Shown: positions 1-5,701, counted from the first letter of the stretch. The stretch is 7,538 bases of DNA from Nitrososphaerota archaeon (GCA_031260365.1 JAIRJY010000007.1:1-7538), one strand, 5' to 3'. Notes: generated by a model from the sequence alone, not told the origin. Program-made: numbers and translations.

Positions 1-81
1 TAACACACACGCCATAAACTGGAACGGAACAAAGCGCCTATCTAGTTAAATGGTTATCGATAGAGTTTTGATACAGTCTGG

Positions 82-110
82 GTAGCGGCAGGTATTCTGC
101 TACATTTTTT
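82..110 (+). terminator. possible hairpin-plus-T terminator
   Basis: GTAGC at 82-86 can pair with GCTAC at 99-103, or alternatively GCAG at 88-91 with CTGC at 97-100. The stem is followed by six T at 105-110. On the plus strand this resembles a terminator and would end a transcript entering from the left of the window. Nothing upstream within 1-81 could be identified as a gene. One frame stays open from base 2 to a TAA at 47-49, but the 15 residues are too few to judge. The stem is short, so this is weak. Confidence 0.3.
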
Positions 111-139
111 ATAAAACTATCAATGTAAACTAAAATTGC

Positions 140-146
140 TATATAC
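140..146 (+). promoter_or_regulatory. possible TATA box of the C/D RNA
   Basis: TATATAC lies in an A/T-rich stretch about 40 nt upstream of box C of the guide RNA. Archaeal transcription usually starts 22-27 nt downstream of such a box, which puts the start near 168-172, roughly 12 nt before the expected RNA end. No clear BRE is visible. The spacing fits an independent small RNA gene, but in an AT-rich spacer this is only suggestive. Confidence 0.3.
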
Positions 147-181
147 ATAAAAGACTTATCCTTGAACCCACACTAATTATC

Positions 182-247
182 GTGGATGATGAAACCTAGA
201 GTCACAGAGTTAAAACAGTGATATTGACTCGACGGGCGAACTGACAC
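182..247 (+). ncRNA. candidate box C/D guide RNA (16S C1402 2'-O-methylation)
   Basis: Box C is a perfect ATGATGA (186-192) and box D is CTGA (241-244). GTG at 182-184 can pair with CAC at 245-247 as a short terminal stem. Internally a D'-like CAGA (205-208) lies exactly 12 nt after box C, the usual archaeal guide length. It is followed by a degenerate C' box, either GTGATAT (218-224) or ATATTGA (221-227). The D guide (230-238) is complementary over nine bases to the 16S rRNA encoded at 6110-6118. The base five before box D (G236) pairs with the C encoded at 6116, equivalent to E. coli C1402. In archaea such RNAs bind L7Ae, Nop5 and fibrillarin, which methylates the target ribose. The boxes, the spacing and a guide match to the organism's own rRNA support the call. 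Weak points are the non-canonical D' and C' boxes and undefined ends. No protein frame crosses it. Confidence 0.75.
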
Positions 248-300
248 ACAAAAATAGACAACATCACATATTTTCACACATTTAGAAACAGCGACACACC

Positions 301-350
301 AAATAAAAAAAATAGGTTAATGTTAATCCGCTGTACGGAATTTAACATTA
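301..350 (-). terminator. terminator of the MarR/ABC operon
   Basis: An inverted repeat directly follows the permease stop codon. Bases 336-350 pair with 318-330 (13 pairs with a 2-nt bulge, loop 331-335). Read on the minus strand, the stem is followed by a T8 tract (A305-A312 on the plus strand). The hairpin plus T-tract suits an archaeal terminator. It also insulates the operon from the convergent C/D RNA on the other strand. Confidence 0.65.
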
Positions 351-353
351 CAT

Positions 354-1655
354 TTATAGAGGCAGATCTTTTTCTTTGAAAATCTTCACAGCTAATACAT
401 AAAGCACTACACCTATAATGACAAGAACCAAGAACTGAATCCCAAAGCTGCCACCTGACACAATAGCATTTGGATCATATAGAGTGTTCATTGAAAAATA
501 TTTAAGAAAATCCAAACCTTCGCCAAATCCACTCATCATTTGGAACAAATAAAAAGCAACAGGTATGCCTGCACCAAGTGCTAGAGAATTATTTGCTGAA
601 TTAAAGACACAAGAACAAAAGAAAGCAATTCCACTTGTAGCAAAAATTAAAAGAACAGCCCCAAGATTCAACGTAATGTACTCTTGGACGCTAAAATTCA
701 AACCCTCATCAAGCATAAACTGTTTTGAAACAAGCTGAGCATTAATAACTCCAACAAAAGCTGCTTTCTGCATTTCAAGTGCCACTACTTCATTTGGTGC
801 CGATGCCAAAACTTCTTCAGGCACCAAATCGGCAGCTATAGCCGCTGCAGCCAAAGCAGGTTCACTATTTTTTATTCTCGCCAAATTAGACGTTAATCCA
901 GTAACACTCATATCAAGCACATCCGCAGCTGCCGTAATACCCGCTAGAACCTTTTGCTGAAATTCAGCCATTTCCCCAGGTGTCATCGTATTTTGACTTG
1001 TGTTACCAGTATCGCCGCCAATTTTTTGCTGAAGATATAATCTATAAACGTCTTCATCAATTTTCCTAGCTTCAGCACCTCTCGTAACAGCTTCAGAATT
1101 CTCAAGAATCATAGTCAAGTTACCAGCTACTGTAGCCTTATCCCACCCAAACTCTTTTGACACATCTTTAACATCCGCGGTATACGCATTACCAAAAACG
1201 TTTCCTTGAGTTACTTGAATTGTTGCAATCCCTACAAGGCTAACAACGAGAAACATGCATAAAACGGCAGTGATCAAATAAGTACCCTTCGTTGCCGCAA
1301 CTGTCCGTCTCTTAATAGGTGTTGACAACGTATACGCCATCGAACCATTATCCACCTGTGCAGCAATCATACCATTTGCCGTAAGAACCACATAAATGAC
1401 CGGCAACACAACAGCAAGCATACCATAAAAAGTGCCAGAAAGCATAGTATTTAACGTAATAGTACCAAGACCACTAATCGCGTCTCCGATTACATCGCCA
1501 AACGCGCTCATAATTGTGTCTACCAAACTATTAATTTTAATAGGATCAAAACGTGAAATAATTAAAACCGACATCGCACATAACGTTGCCGTAAAAATCA
1601 GCCACAATTTATAATTTGATTTGAAGGTTTGTTTAAAGATTGTTTTATTGAACAT
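354..1655 (-). CDS. ABC-2-type transporter permease
   Basis: A 433-residue integral membrane protein, the channel-forming partner of the two ATPases encoded just upstream. Hydrophobic segments are visible near residues 17-33, 72-93, 125-147, 328-350, 357-373 and 404-424, giving about six membrane spans. The cytoplasmic loop L-S-T-P-I-K-R-R (110-117) matches the LSTPxxRR motif of BcrB/NatB-like ABC-2 permeases. Between spans 3 and 4 lies a large soluble insert (about 150-325) with Ala-rich helices, likely outside the cell. The start at 1655 is preferred over an in-frame ATG at 1697. It has AGGAG ten bases upstream, and the protein then begins with the Lys-rich segment typical of the family. 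The gene overlaps the end of the preceding ATPase by 11 nt. It is the only permease in the operon, so it probably works as a homodimer. The substrate is unknown; drug or antimicrobial peptide export is the usual guess for this family beside MarR. Confidence 0.85.
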   Translation of the reverse strand: MFNKTIFKQTFKSNYKLWLIFTATLCAMSVLIISRFDPIKINSLVDTIMSAFGDVIGDAISGLGTITLNTMLSGTFYGMLAVVLPVIYVVLTANGMIAAQVDNGSMAYTLSTPIKRRTVAATKGTYLITAVLCMFLVVSLVGIATIQVTQGNVFGNAYTADVKDVSKEFGWDKATVAGNLTMILENSEAVTRGAEARKIDEDVYRLYLQQKIGGDTGNTSQNTMTPGEMAEFQQKVLAGITAAADVLDMSVTGLTSNLARIKNSEPALAAAAIAADLVPEEVLASAPNEVVALEMQKAAFVGVINAQLVSKQFMLDEGLNFSVQEYITLNLGAVLLIFATSGIAFFCSCVFNSANNSLALGAGIPVAFYLFQMMSGFGEGLDFLKYFSMNTLYDPNAIVSGGSFGIQFLVLVIIGVVLYVLAVKIFKEKDLPL

Positions 1656-2550
1656 TGTTTTGTCTCTCCTTATATATACCATTAAAATATTTTTCAAGAG
1701 TGTACTTGATTTCAGATATGAACTTTATTTTATATCCTTTCAAAACGCCTAGAAAAGCGTTAACATCATTATCAGAAACATTGACAATCACTTGATTTTT
1801 TTCTGCCTGTTTTTCCTCAAAACTAAAATCCAAAGAGGTAAACCGTTTGTAATCAGACTTTGAGAGAAACTCTATTTTATATGACTTATTTTCGTTATGT
1901 CTTATCTCTTTTGTAGATTTAACGGCAAGAATTTTTCCGTCCTTAATGAGCGCGACTTTATCGCATGTATCCTCAACTTCATCAAACAAATGTGTAGACA
2001 TAAAAATTGTTTTACCTTTTTTCTTTTCATCATTTAAAATATCTATGAATCTAACACGCATCAGCGGATCAAGCCCAGTTGTAGGTTCATCAAGAATCAG
2101 AATTTCGCGATCTCCCATAAGCGCAGCGACAATAGCAGTTTTTTGTTTCATACCTTTTGACATGCGATTTAATTTTGCAGTTGGATCAAGCTGAAGCTTC
2201 TTAACAACATATTTTGCATAAGACAAGTCTTTAACTCCAAGCAACTCTGCCTGACCTTTAAAAAAGTCAACGCCAGTAGGTACTTCAGGGAAAGCGATTT
2301 CTCCCGGTACATACCCAATAATTTTTTTTAGTTCAGCTGAATCATTCCAACAGTCAAGCCCATTTATAGTAGCACTACCAGTATCAGGTTTCAAAAAACC
2401 CATCAAATGACGTATTGTAGTGGTTTTTCCAGCACCATTTGTGCCAACAAACCCAAATACCTCACTTTTTCCGATTTCTAAATTGACATCAAAAATACCG
2501 CGTCCATCACCGTAATTTTTTGTCAACATTTTTAGTTCAATTAACGGCAT
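1645..2550 (-). CDS. ABC transporter ATP-binding protein (BcrA-like), second copy
   Basis: A 301-residue nucleotide-binding subunit expected to power the neighbouring permease from the cytoplasmic face. Walker A is GTNGAGKTT (36-44), the signature is M-S-K-G-M-K-Q (130-136), Walker B is LILDEP (151-156) and the switch histidine is H187 (STH). The usual Q-loop IGYLPQ reads IGYVPGE (78-84), so the glutamine is replaced. After about residue 210 comes a roughly 90-residue C-terminal extension ending in SEIKYTLEKYF, also found in the first ATPase. The start at 2550 has GGAGGT (2561-2566) ten bases upstream and overlaps the preceding gene by 14 nt in another frame. It is a clear paralogue of the first copy (29 of the first 50 residues identical, no gaps across the motifs). 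A heterodimeric ATPase pair is a reasonable inference. The substrate is unknown. Confidence 0.92.
   Translation of the reverse strand: MPLIELKMLTKNYGDGRGIFDVNLEIGKSEVFGFVGTNGAGKTTTIRHLMGFLKPDTGSATINGLDCWNDSAELKKIIGYVPGEIAFPEVPTGVDFFKGQAELLGVKDLSYAKYVVKKLQLDPTAKLNRMSKGMKQKTAIVAALMGDREILILDEPTTGLDPLMRVRFIDILNDEKKKGKTIFMSTHLFDEVEDTCDKVALIKDGKILAVKSTKEIRHNENKSYKIEFLSKSDYKRFTSLDFSFEEKQAEKNQVIVNVSDNDVNAFLGVLKGYKIKFISEIKYTLEKYFNGIYKERQNNVQ
1666..1670 (-). promoter_or_regulatory. Shine-Dalgarno site that sets the permease start
   Basis: AGGAG on the minus strand lies ten bases before the ATG at 1655, within the 3' end of the preceding ATPase gene. It matches the CCUCC of the 16S 3' end in this window. 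No comparable site suits the in-frame ATG at 1697, which would also lengthen the overlap with the ATPase. Confidence 0.7.
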
Positions 2551-3505
2551 TTACAATCTTACCTCCGTCCATAGCAGCATTTGTTTTTCTATTTTTGTCA
2601 TAAAAACTCATGAAGTAATCTTCAAGAGTGAATTTAATTTCCGAAAAAAACTTTAAACTATAACCTGAGATCAGGTCTATAAACTCGTTGACATCCATAT
2701 CATCGATGTGAATATTTACCTGATTTCTTTGCTCTTTTACCGACGCAATTTTATAAGGTAGATGAGCATTTTCGAATTTTGAATGATTTTTTTTGAATCT
2801 TTCAAACTCGTCTTTAGAACGGAACTCTATCTTAAAGGTCTTGATTTTGGTATTGCGTAAATCGTCTGCAACAAAAGTTGAAACAAGTTTCCCGTCCTTT
2901 ATAATGGAAATTTTATCGCAAGTAGCATCCACTTCAGAAAATATATGAGATGACAAAAGGATTGTTTTACCACGTTTCTTTTCAGTTCTAACAAATTCGA
3001 TAAAGATATCCTGCATAACTGGATCAAGCCCACTAGTAGGTTCATCAAGGACAAGTACAGCAGGGTCATGCATAAAAGCGGTCACTATAGCGAGTTTTCG
3101 CTTCATACCAAGTGACATCCGCTTTAATTCACCAGACGGCTCCAACTCGAAACGTTTGATTAGCTCTTTAGTGTATGTCATATCTGTCATTTTGCGCAAA
3201 TCTGCCATCATTTTTATAAACTGTGTACCAGTGAGAGAGTCTGGAAGAGCAATTTCACCGGGTAGATACCCAAGATTTTTTTGTATCTCGTAATAATTTT
3301 TCCAACTGTCCAAACCATTCACAATGGTACGTCCTGCATGTGGGCGAGAAAACCCCATGATGTGACGAATAGCAGTAGTTTTTCCAGCACCATTCGGACC
3401 TAAAAATCCATATACTTCGCCTTTTTCAACATTAAAAGAAACATTAAAAACGCCACGTCCGTGTCCAAAATCCTTTGTTAAGTTTTCAACCTGTATAACT
3501 GGCAT
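2537..3505 (-). CDS. ABC transporter ATP-binding protein (BcrA-like), first copy
   Basis: A 322-residue ABC ATPase, second gene of the operon. Walker A is GPNGAGKTT (36-44), the signature is M-S-L-G-M-K-R (130-136), Walker B is LVLDEP (151-156), the D-loop is SGLDP and the switch histidine is H187 (SSH). The Q-loop region is LGYLPGEIALPD, with Gly-Glu where Gln is normal. The C-terminal domain (about 210-300) resembles that of the second copy and ends in SEIKFTLEDYF. A further polar tail of about 20 residues spans the translational overlap with the next gene. The ATG at 3505 lies two bases after the repressor stop codon and has GGGGAG (3511-3516) before it. The family exports peptides, drugs or ions with a separate ABC-2 permease; here that is the last gene of the operon. 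Confidence 0.92.
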   Translation of the reverse strand: MPVIQVENLTKDFGHGRGVFNVSFNVEKGEVYGFLGPNGAGKTTAIRHIMGFSRPHAGRTIVNGLDSWKNYYEIQKNLGYLPGEIALPDSLTGTQFIKMMADLRKMTDMTYTKELIKRFELEPSGELKRMSLGMKRKLAIVTAFMHDPAVLVLDEPTSGLDPVMQDIFIEFVRTEKKRGKTILLSSHIFSEVDATCDKISIIKDGKLVSTFVADDLRNTKIKTFKIEFRSKDEFERFKKNHSKFENAHLPYKIASVKEQRNQVNIHIDDMDVNEFIDLISGYSLKFFSEIKFTLEDYFMSFYDKNRKTNAAMDGGKIVNAVN

Positions 3506-3507
3506 GC

Positions 3508-4005
3508 TTACTCCCCTATTTGATTTGTTTTAAAATATTTATTCTTCATTTTTTCTATGACTTTTTCGTTCACTTTTTCTAAGTTATTGATAATCTCGAA
3601 TAAATGAGTTAGGTATTCTTCGCCTACAGAGTTAATATACTCTGTTAGGTAATCATCAACAATACTATCAAGAAGTTCAATGGCTTTACAACCCTTCTCT
3701 GTTACGGTAACGACAAGTTTACGACGGTCGTTTTTATCTAGATTTCTCACAAGATATCCTTTTTCCTCGAGAGTGCCAAGCATTTTGGAAACCCCTGACT
3801 TTGAAAGGCAGTTGTTATTTTTAAAATCTAGCAAACTGAAAGTATTCTCAGAAGCAGTTTTTGCGACATTGTGTAACAAAAAGAACTCAGACAGGTTAAT
3901 GTTTAGCCCTACAGGATATATGTTATCCATTTCAGCTATTGCAAGTATACTATGTCGCTTAATTTTTAAGGCTAGCTGTACAAACTGTTCTTTTATTTGA
4001 TTCAT
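3508..4005 (-). CDS. MarR-family transcriptional repressor
   Basis: A 165-residue winged-helix regulator, first gene of the operon. The N-terminal helix (1-30) and C-terminal helices (about 108-155) would form the dimer interface. The DNA-recognition helix is around L-S-K-S-G-V-S-K-M-L-G-T-L (67-79). The wing D-K-N-D-R-R-K-L-V-V-T-V-T (90-102) keeps the conserved Asp and Arg of MarR proteins. MarR dimers bind palindromes in their own promoters and release them on binding small ligands. A 23-bp palindrome lies 26 nt upstream of this start, so autoregulation together with the transporter genes is likely. The start codon has only a modest site, GGTGG about a dozen bases upstream, so the translation start is slightly less certain than for the other genes. 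The ligand cannot be predicted. Confidence 0.88.
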   Translation of the reverse strand: MNQIKEQFVQLALKIKRHSILAIAEMDNIYPVGLNINLSEFFLLHNVAKTASENTFSLLDFKNNNCLSKSGVSKMLGTLEEKGYLVRNLDKNDRRKLVVTVTEKGCKAIELLDSIVDDYLTEYINSVGEEYLTHLFEIINNLEKVNEKVIEKMKNKYFKTNQIGE

Positions 4006-4030
4006 CTACGCTCAATCCACCTTATCAGTC

Positions 4031-4053
4031 TACTACTCAATAGTTGAGCAGTA
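4031..4053. promoter_or_regulatory. palindromic operator, probable MarR binding site
   Basis: TACTACTCAA (4031-4040) and TTGAGCAGTA (4044-4053) form an inverted repeat with nine of ten pairs matching around a 3-bp centre. Length and symmetry suit a MarR dimer. A further CTCAA half-site lies at 4011-4015, next to the repressor's start. The palindrome covers the transcription start predicted from the TATA-like box at 4069-4077, so binding would block initiation. Confidence 0.6.
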
Positions 4054-4068
4054 AACGATTGAAAGGTG

Positions 4069-4084
4069 TTATTAATCATTTCGC
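4069..4084 (-). promoter_or_regulatory. possible BRE/TATA promoter of the MarR/ABC operon
   Basis: On the minus strand GCGAAAT, a BRE-like element, runs straight into GATTAATAAC, a TATA-like box. Transcription would start 22-27 nt downstream, near 4045-4050, inside the palindrome. That leaves a leader of about 40 nt before the repressor gene. The evidence is motif and spacing only. Confidence 0.4.
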
Positions 4085-4283
4085 TCTTCCAAAAAACAGA
4101 TCTACACAGAAAACAAAACTTTACAACCATGAAACATAAAACACAGTAAACAACATACTTTTCCAAAATGCTCTATTAACAAGAAAATTTTTACACACAC
4201 ACTTTTTTTCCAAAAAAGACAAAAACACCATAAACAACATAACATATAAAATTTAATAGCGGAAAATTTATCAGTACAGCAAA
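4085..4283. other. A/C-rich non-coding spacer
   Basis: This part of the divergent spacer between the repressor and eL22 genes is very poor in G on the plus strand and rich in A and C, with runs such as ACACACAC. CTTTTTT (about 4202-4208) and AAAAAAG (about 4212-4218) form a 7-bp inverted repeat with a 3-nt loop. Related TTTTCCAAAA motifs occur near 4158-4166 and 4677-4690. A 67-codon frame on the minus strand exists but looks like translated low-complexity DNA. No tRNA, C/D box pair or clear gene was found. Confidence 0.5.
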
Positions 4284-4293
4284 CATAAATAAC
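4284..4293 (+). promoter_or_regulatory. possible TATA box of the eL22 gene
   Basis: CATAAATAAC resembles an archaeal TATA box. A start 22-27 nt downstream falls near 4312-4317 and gives a leader of about 28 nt, enough to hold the Shine-Dalgarno site. Other A/T-rich stretches nearby (for example 4307-4316) could serve instead. Confidence 0.3.
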
Positions 4294-4330
4294 AAAATAA
4301 TTCATGAATAAAATTTAGGGCGAAATAATC

Positions 4331-4336
4331 GAGGTG
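4331..4336 (+). promoter_or_regulatory. Shine-Dalgarno site that sets the eL22 start
   Basis: GAGGTG lies six bases before the ATG at 4343 and pairs well with the 16S 3' end. An in-frame GTG at 4334 sits inside this element and is better read as part of the ribosome binding site than as the start codon. A third in-frame ATG at 4352 is less well spaced. Confidence 0.7.
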
Positions 4337-4342
4337 AATCAA

Positions 4343-4630
4343 ATGGTTGAAATGAAAATTGATGCTAACGAAATAAAAAGCAAAAGCGGCATGGTTCAAA
4401 AATATGCTGAATTCATTAAAGAGAAAACAAGTGCAGACGTATCAAATGAGGGTAACACTATTACAGTAAAAGGTGAAGGACCAGCAGTAGCTAAAAAATA
4501 TTTACGTGTTTTAACTAAAAAGTTCTTACACAAATACGAGTTAATTGACACCTACCGCGTAATCGCCGATGAAGGCGAAAACACATTGCAAATAATAGAA
4601 CGTAAAACATACGAAGAAGAAGAAGACTAA
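4343..4630 (+). CDS. rpl22e: large-subunit ribosomal protein eL22 (L22e)
   Basis: A 95-residue basic protein with a strongly acidic tail. It matches the eukaryotic L22e family in the best conserved block: KKYLRVLTKKFLHKYELID followed by TYRVIAD (about residues 51-76). This aligns with the [25 protein letters not shown] block of animal L22 as I recall it. It is preceded by the β-strand ITVKGEG and ends in E-E-E-E-D, like the acidic tail of eukaryotic L22. At 95 residues it is shorter than the roughly 125-130 residues of eukaryotes, lacking their N-terminal extension. In eukaryotes the protein sits on the surface of the 60S subunit and binds 28S rRNA. The gene stands alone, divergent from the MarR operon and convergent with the phosphatase gene, not in a ribosomal protein cluster. 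The family call is firm; its role in this archaeal ribosome is inferred. Confidence 0.85.
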   Translation: MVEMKIDANEIKSKSGMVQKYAEFIKEKTSADVSNEGNTITVKGEGPAVAKKYLRVLTKKFLHKYELIDTYRVIADEGENTLQIIERKTYEEEED

Positions 4631-4670
4631 ACACTTCTCTCCATTTTAGCAAACCACATTACTGAATCAA

Positions 4671-4680
4671 CTTTTATTTT
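4671..4680 (+). terminator. T-rich terminator of the eL22 gene
   Basis: CTTTTATTTT lies about 40 nt after the eL22 stop codon in the short convergent spacer. Archaeal termination often needs only such T-tracts. No strong hairpin accompanies it. Confidence 0.4.
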
Positions 4681-4682
4681 CC

Positions 4683-4710
4683 AAAAAAAAACAAACAAAA
4701 GAAGAAAAAA
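4683..4710 (-). terminator. T-rich terminator of the phosphatase gene
   Basis: Directly after the phosphatase stop codon the minus strand reads as an almost pure T/C tract, with T runs of six, four and nine (A runs on the plus strand at 4705-4710, 4697-4700 and 4683-4691). This is a typical archaeal T-tract terminator facing the eL22 gene. Confidence 0.5.
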
Positions 4711-4711
4711 G

Positions 4712-5701
4712 TTACAGTTCGTTTATAAATTGTTTGTAAACCGGGTGATTTTTAAATCGTATAGTTGTTTCTGTTTTCTCTATAGTACCACTTGGCATAC
4801 GCATAGAAATAGAGCTTACCGTTGCACCATCCCTGTTTAAACGCACACCATCAAGAAGCTCACCTTTAGTTACACCTGAAGCAACAAAAACTAACTCATT
4901 ACCCTTAGCCAACTCATCCTCACGATAAGTTTTATCTACATCTACACCAGCCTGCTTCAAACGCTCCACACGAGCGACATCAAGCATTGGATTCCAAACT
5001 CTAACAAGCATCACACCACCCAAACACTTCACCGCCGCCGCCGCAATAGTAGCTTCAGGACCCGCACCAGCACCAATAAGCAAGTCAAAACCAGAGTTTG
5101 GCGTAGCCGCAACAATCGCACCTATAATATCACCATCAGGTATAAGAATAATTTTCACACCCAACATCCGCAGAACCTTTAAAATATCATTATGCCTATC
5201 ACGATCCAACAGTATAACAGTAAACTTTTCCAAAGAAACATTTTTTGCCGCCGCAATAGTGCGCACAATCTCTTCAATACTCATATCCAAAGACAGTTTA
5301 CCATTGCTATGATAGTCAGTAGCAACTTTAAAGTAATAACCATCATCAGGTAAAACCTGAAAACATCCACGTGGAGCACATGCAATAGTAGATATAGAAT
5401 CTTTTCTACCTTTGCTAGCTGCAGTAGTACCATCAACAGGGTCAACAACAAAATCTAACGCTGGACCATAGCCAGTACCAACTTTTTCTCGTCGCTCAAA
5501 CGCCGGAGCATTATCTTTTGGTCCCTCACAACAAATAACTGCACCATCAATATCCATCTGATTTAAAACAGTCCGTGAAAACTCCACAGCCTTTGCATCA
5601 ATTAAATCACAATCACCATGACCAACATGCAACACTCCACCTATAGCTCCTGCAACAGTAACTCTAGTTAAAGAGGGTGCTAAAGCTCTTAACGAAACCA
5701 T
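4712..5701 (-). CDS. glpX: class II fructose-1,6-bisphosphatase (GlpX family)
   Basis: A 329-residue cytoplasmic enzyme expected to hydrolyse fructose 1,6-bisphosphate to fructose 6-phosphate in gluconeogenesis. It aligns with E. coli GlpX (336 residues) along its length: V-L-N-Q-M-D-I-D-G (45-53), C-E-G-P-K-D-N-A-P (58-66), EKVGTGYG (72-79), VVDPVDGT (85-92), IPDGD (187-191), GAGPEA (212-217) and ASGVTKGELLDGV (274-286). Equivalents of the metal and catalytic residues are present: D35, E59, D87, T92 and E216. E. coli Glu88 is Asp90 here, so the motif is DPVDGT instead of DPIEGT. The start at 5701 has GGAGA (5709-5713) seven bases upstream, and no earlier in-frame ATG is visible. The gene stands alone behind the 16S gene in the same direction, with its own promoter-like box. 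Activity on sedoheptulose bisphosphate, as in cyanobacterial relatives, cannot be excluded. Confidence 0.9.
   Translation of the reverse strand: MVSLRALAPSLTRVTVAGAIGGVLHVGHGDCDLIDAKAVEFSRTVLNQMDIDGAVICCEGPKDNAPAFERREKVGTGYGPALDFVVDPVDGTTAASKGRKDSISTIACAPRGCFQVLPDDGYYFKVATDYHSNGKLSLDMSIEEIVRTIAAAKNVSLEKFTVILLDRDRHNDILKVLRMLGVKIILIPDGDIIGAIVAATPNSGFDLLIGAGAGPEATIAAAAVKCLGGVMLVRVWNPMLDVARVERLKQAGVDVDKTYREDELAKGNELVFVASGVTKGELLDGVRLNRDGATVSSISMRMPSGTIEKTETTIRFKNHPVYKQFINEL

Noticed and set aside
2..49. Possible tail of a plus-strand protein gene ending at TAA 47-49
   Set aside because: Only about 15 codons are open and the peptide has no recognisable similarity; it cannot be told from chance.
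1432..1614. Short plus-strand frames inside the permease, the second ATPase (1946-2194) and the repressor (3680-4000)
   Set aside because: They are shadows on the opposite strand of well-supported genes and show no family motifs.
1656..1697. Longer start for the permease at 1697
   Set aside because: It would add 14 polar residues with no ribosome binding site of its own, while the ATG at 1655 has AGGAG at a good distance.
4102..4305. 67-codon frame on the minus strand, rich in Cys and Phe
   Set aside because: It reads through the A/C-rich spacer, has no ribosome binding site seen, no recognisable motif and a composition that simply mirrors the DNA.
4334..4336. GTG as start of eL22
   Set aside because: The GTG is part of the GAGGTG ribosome binding site for the ATG at 4343.
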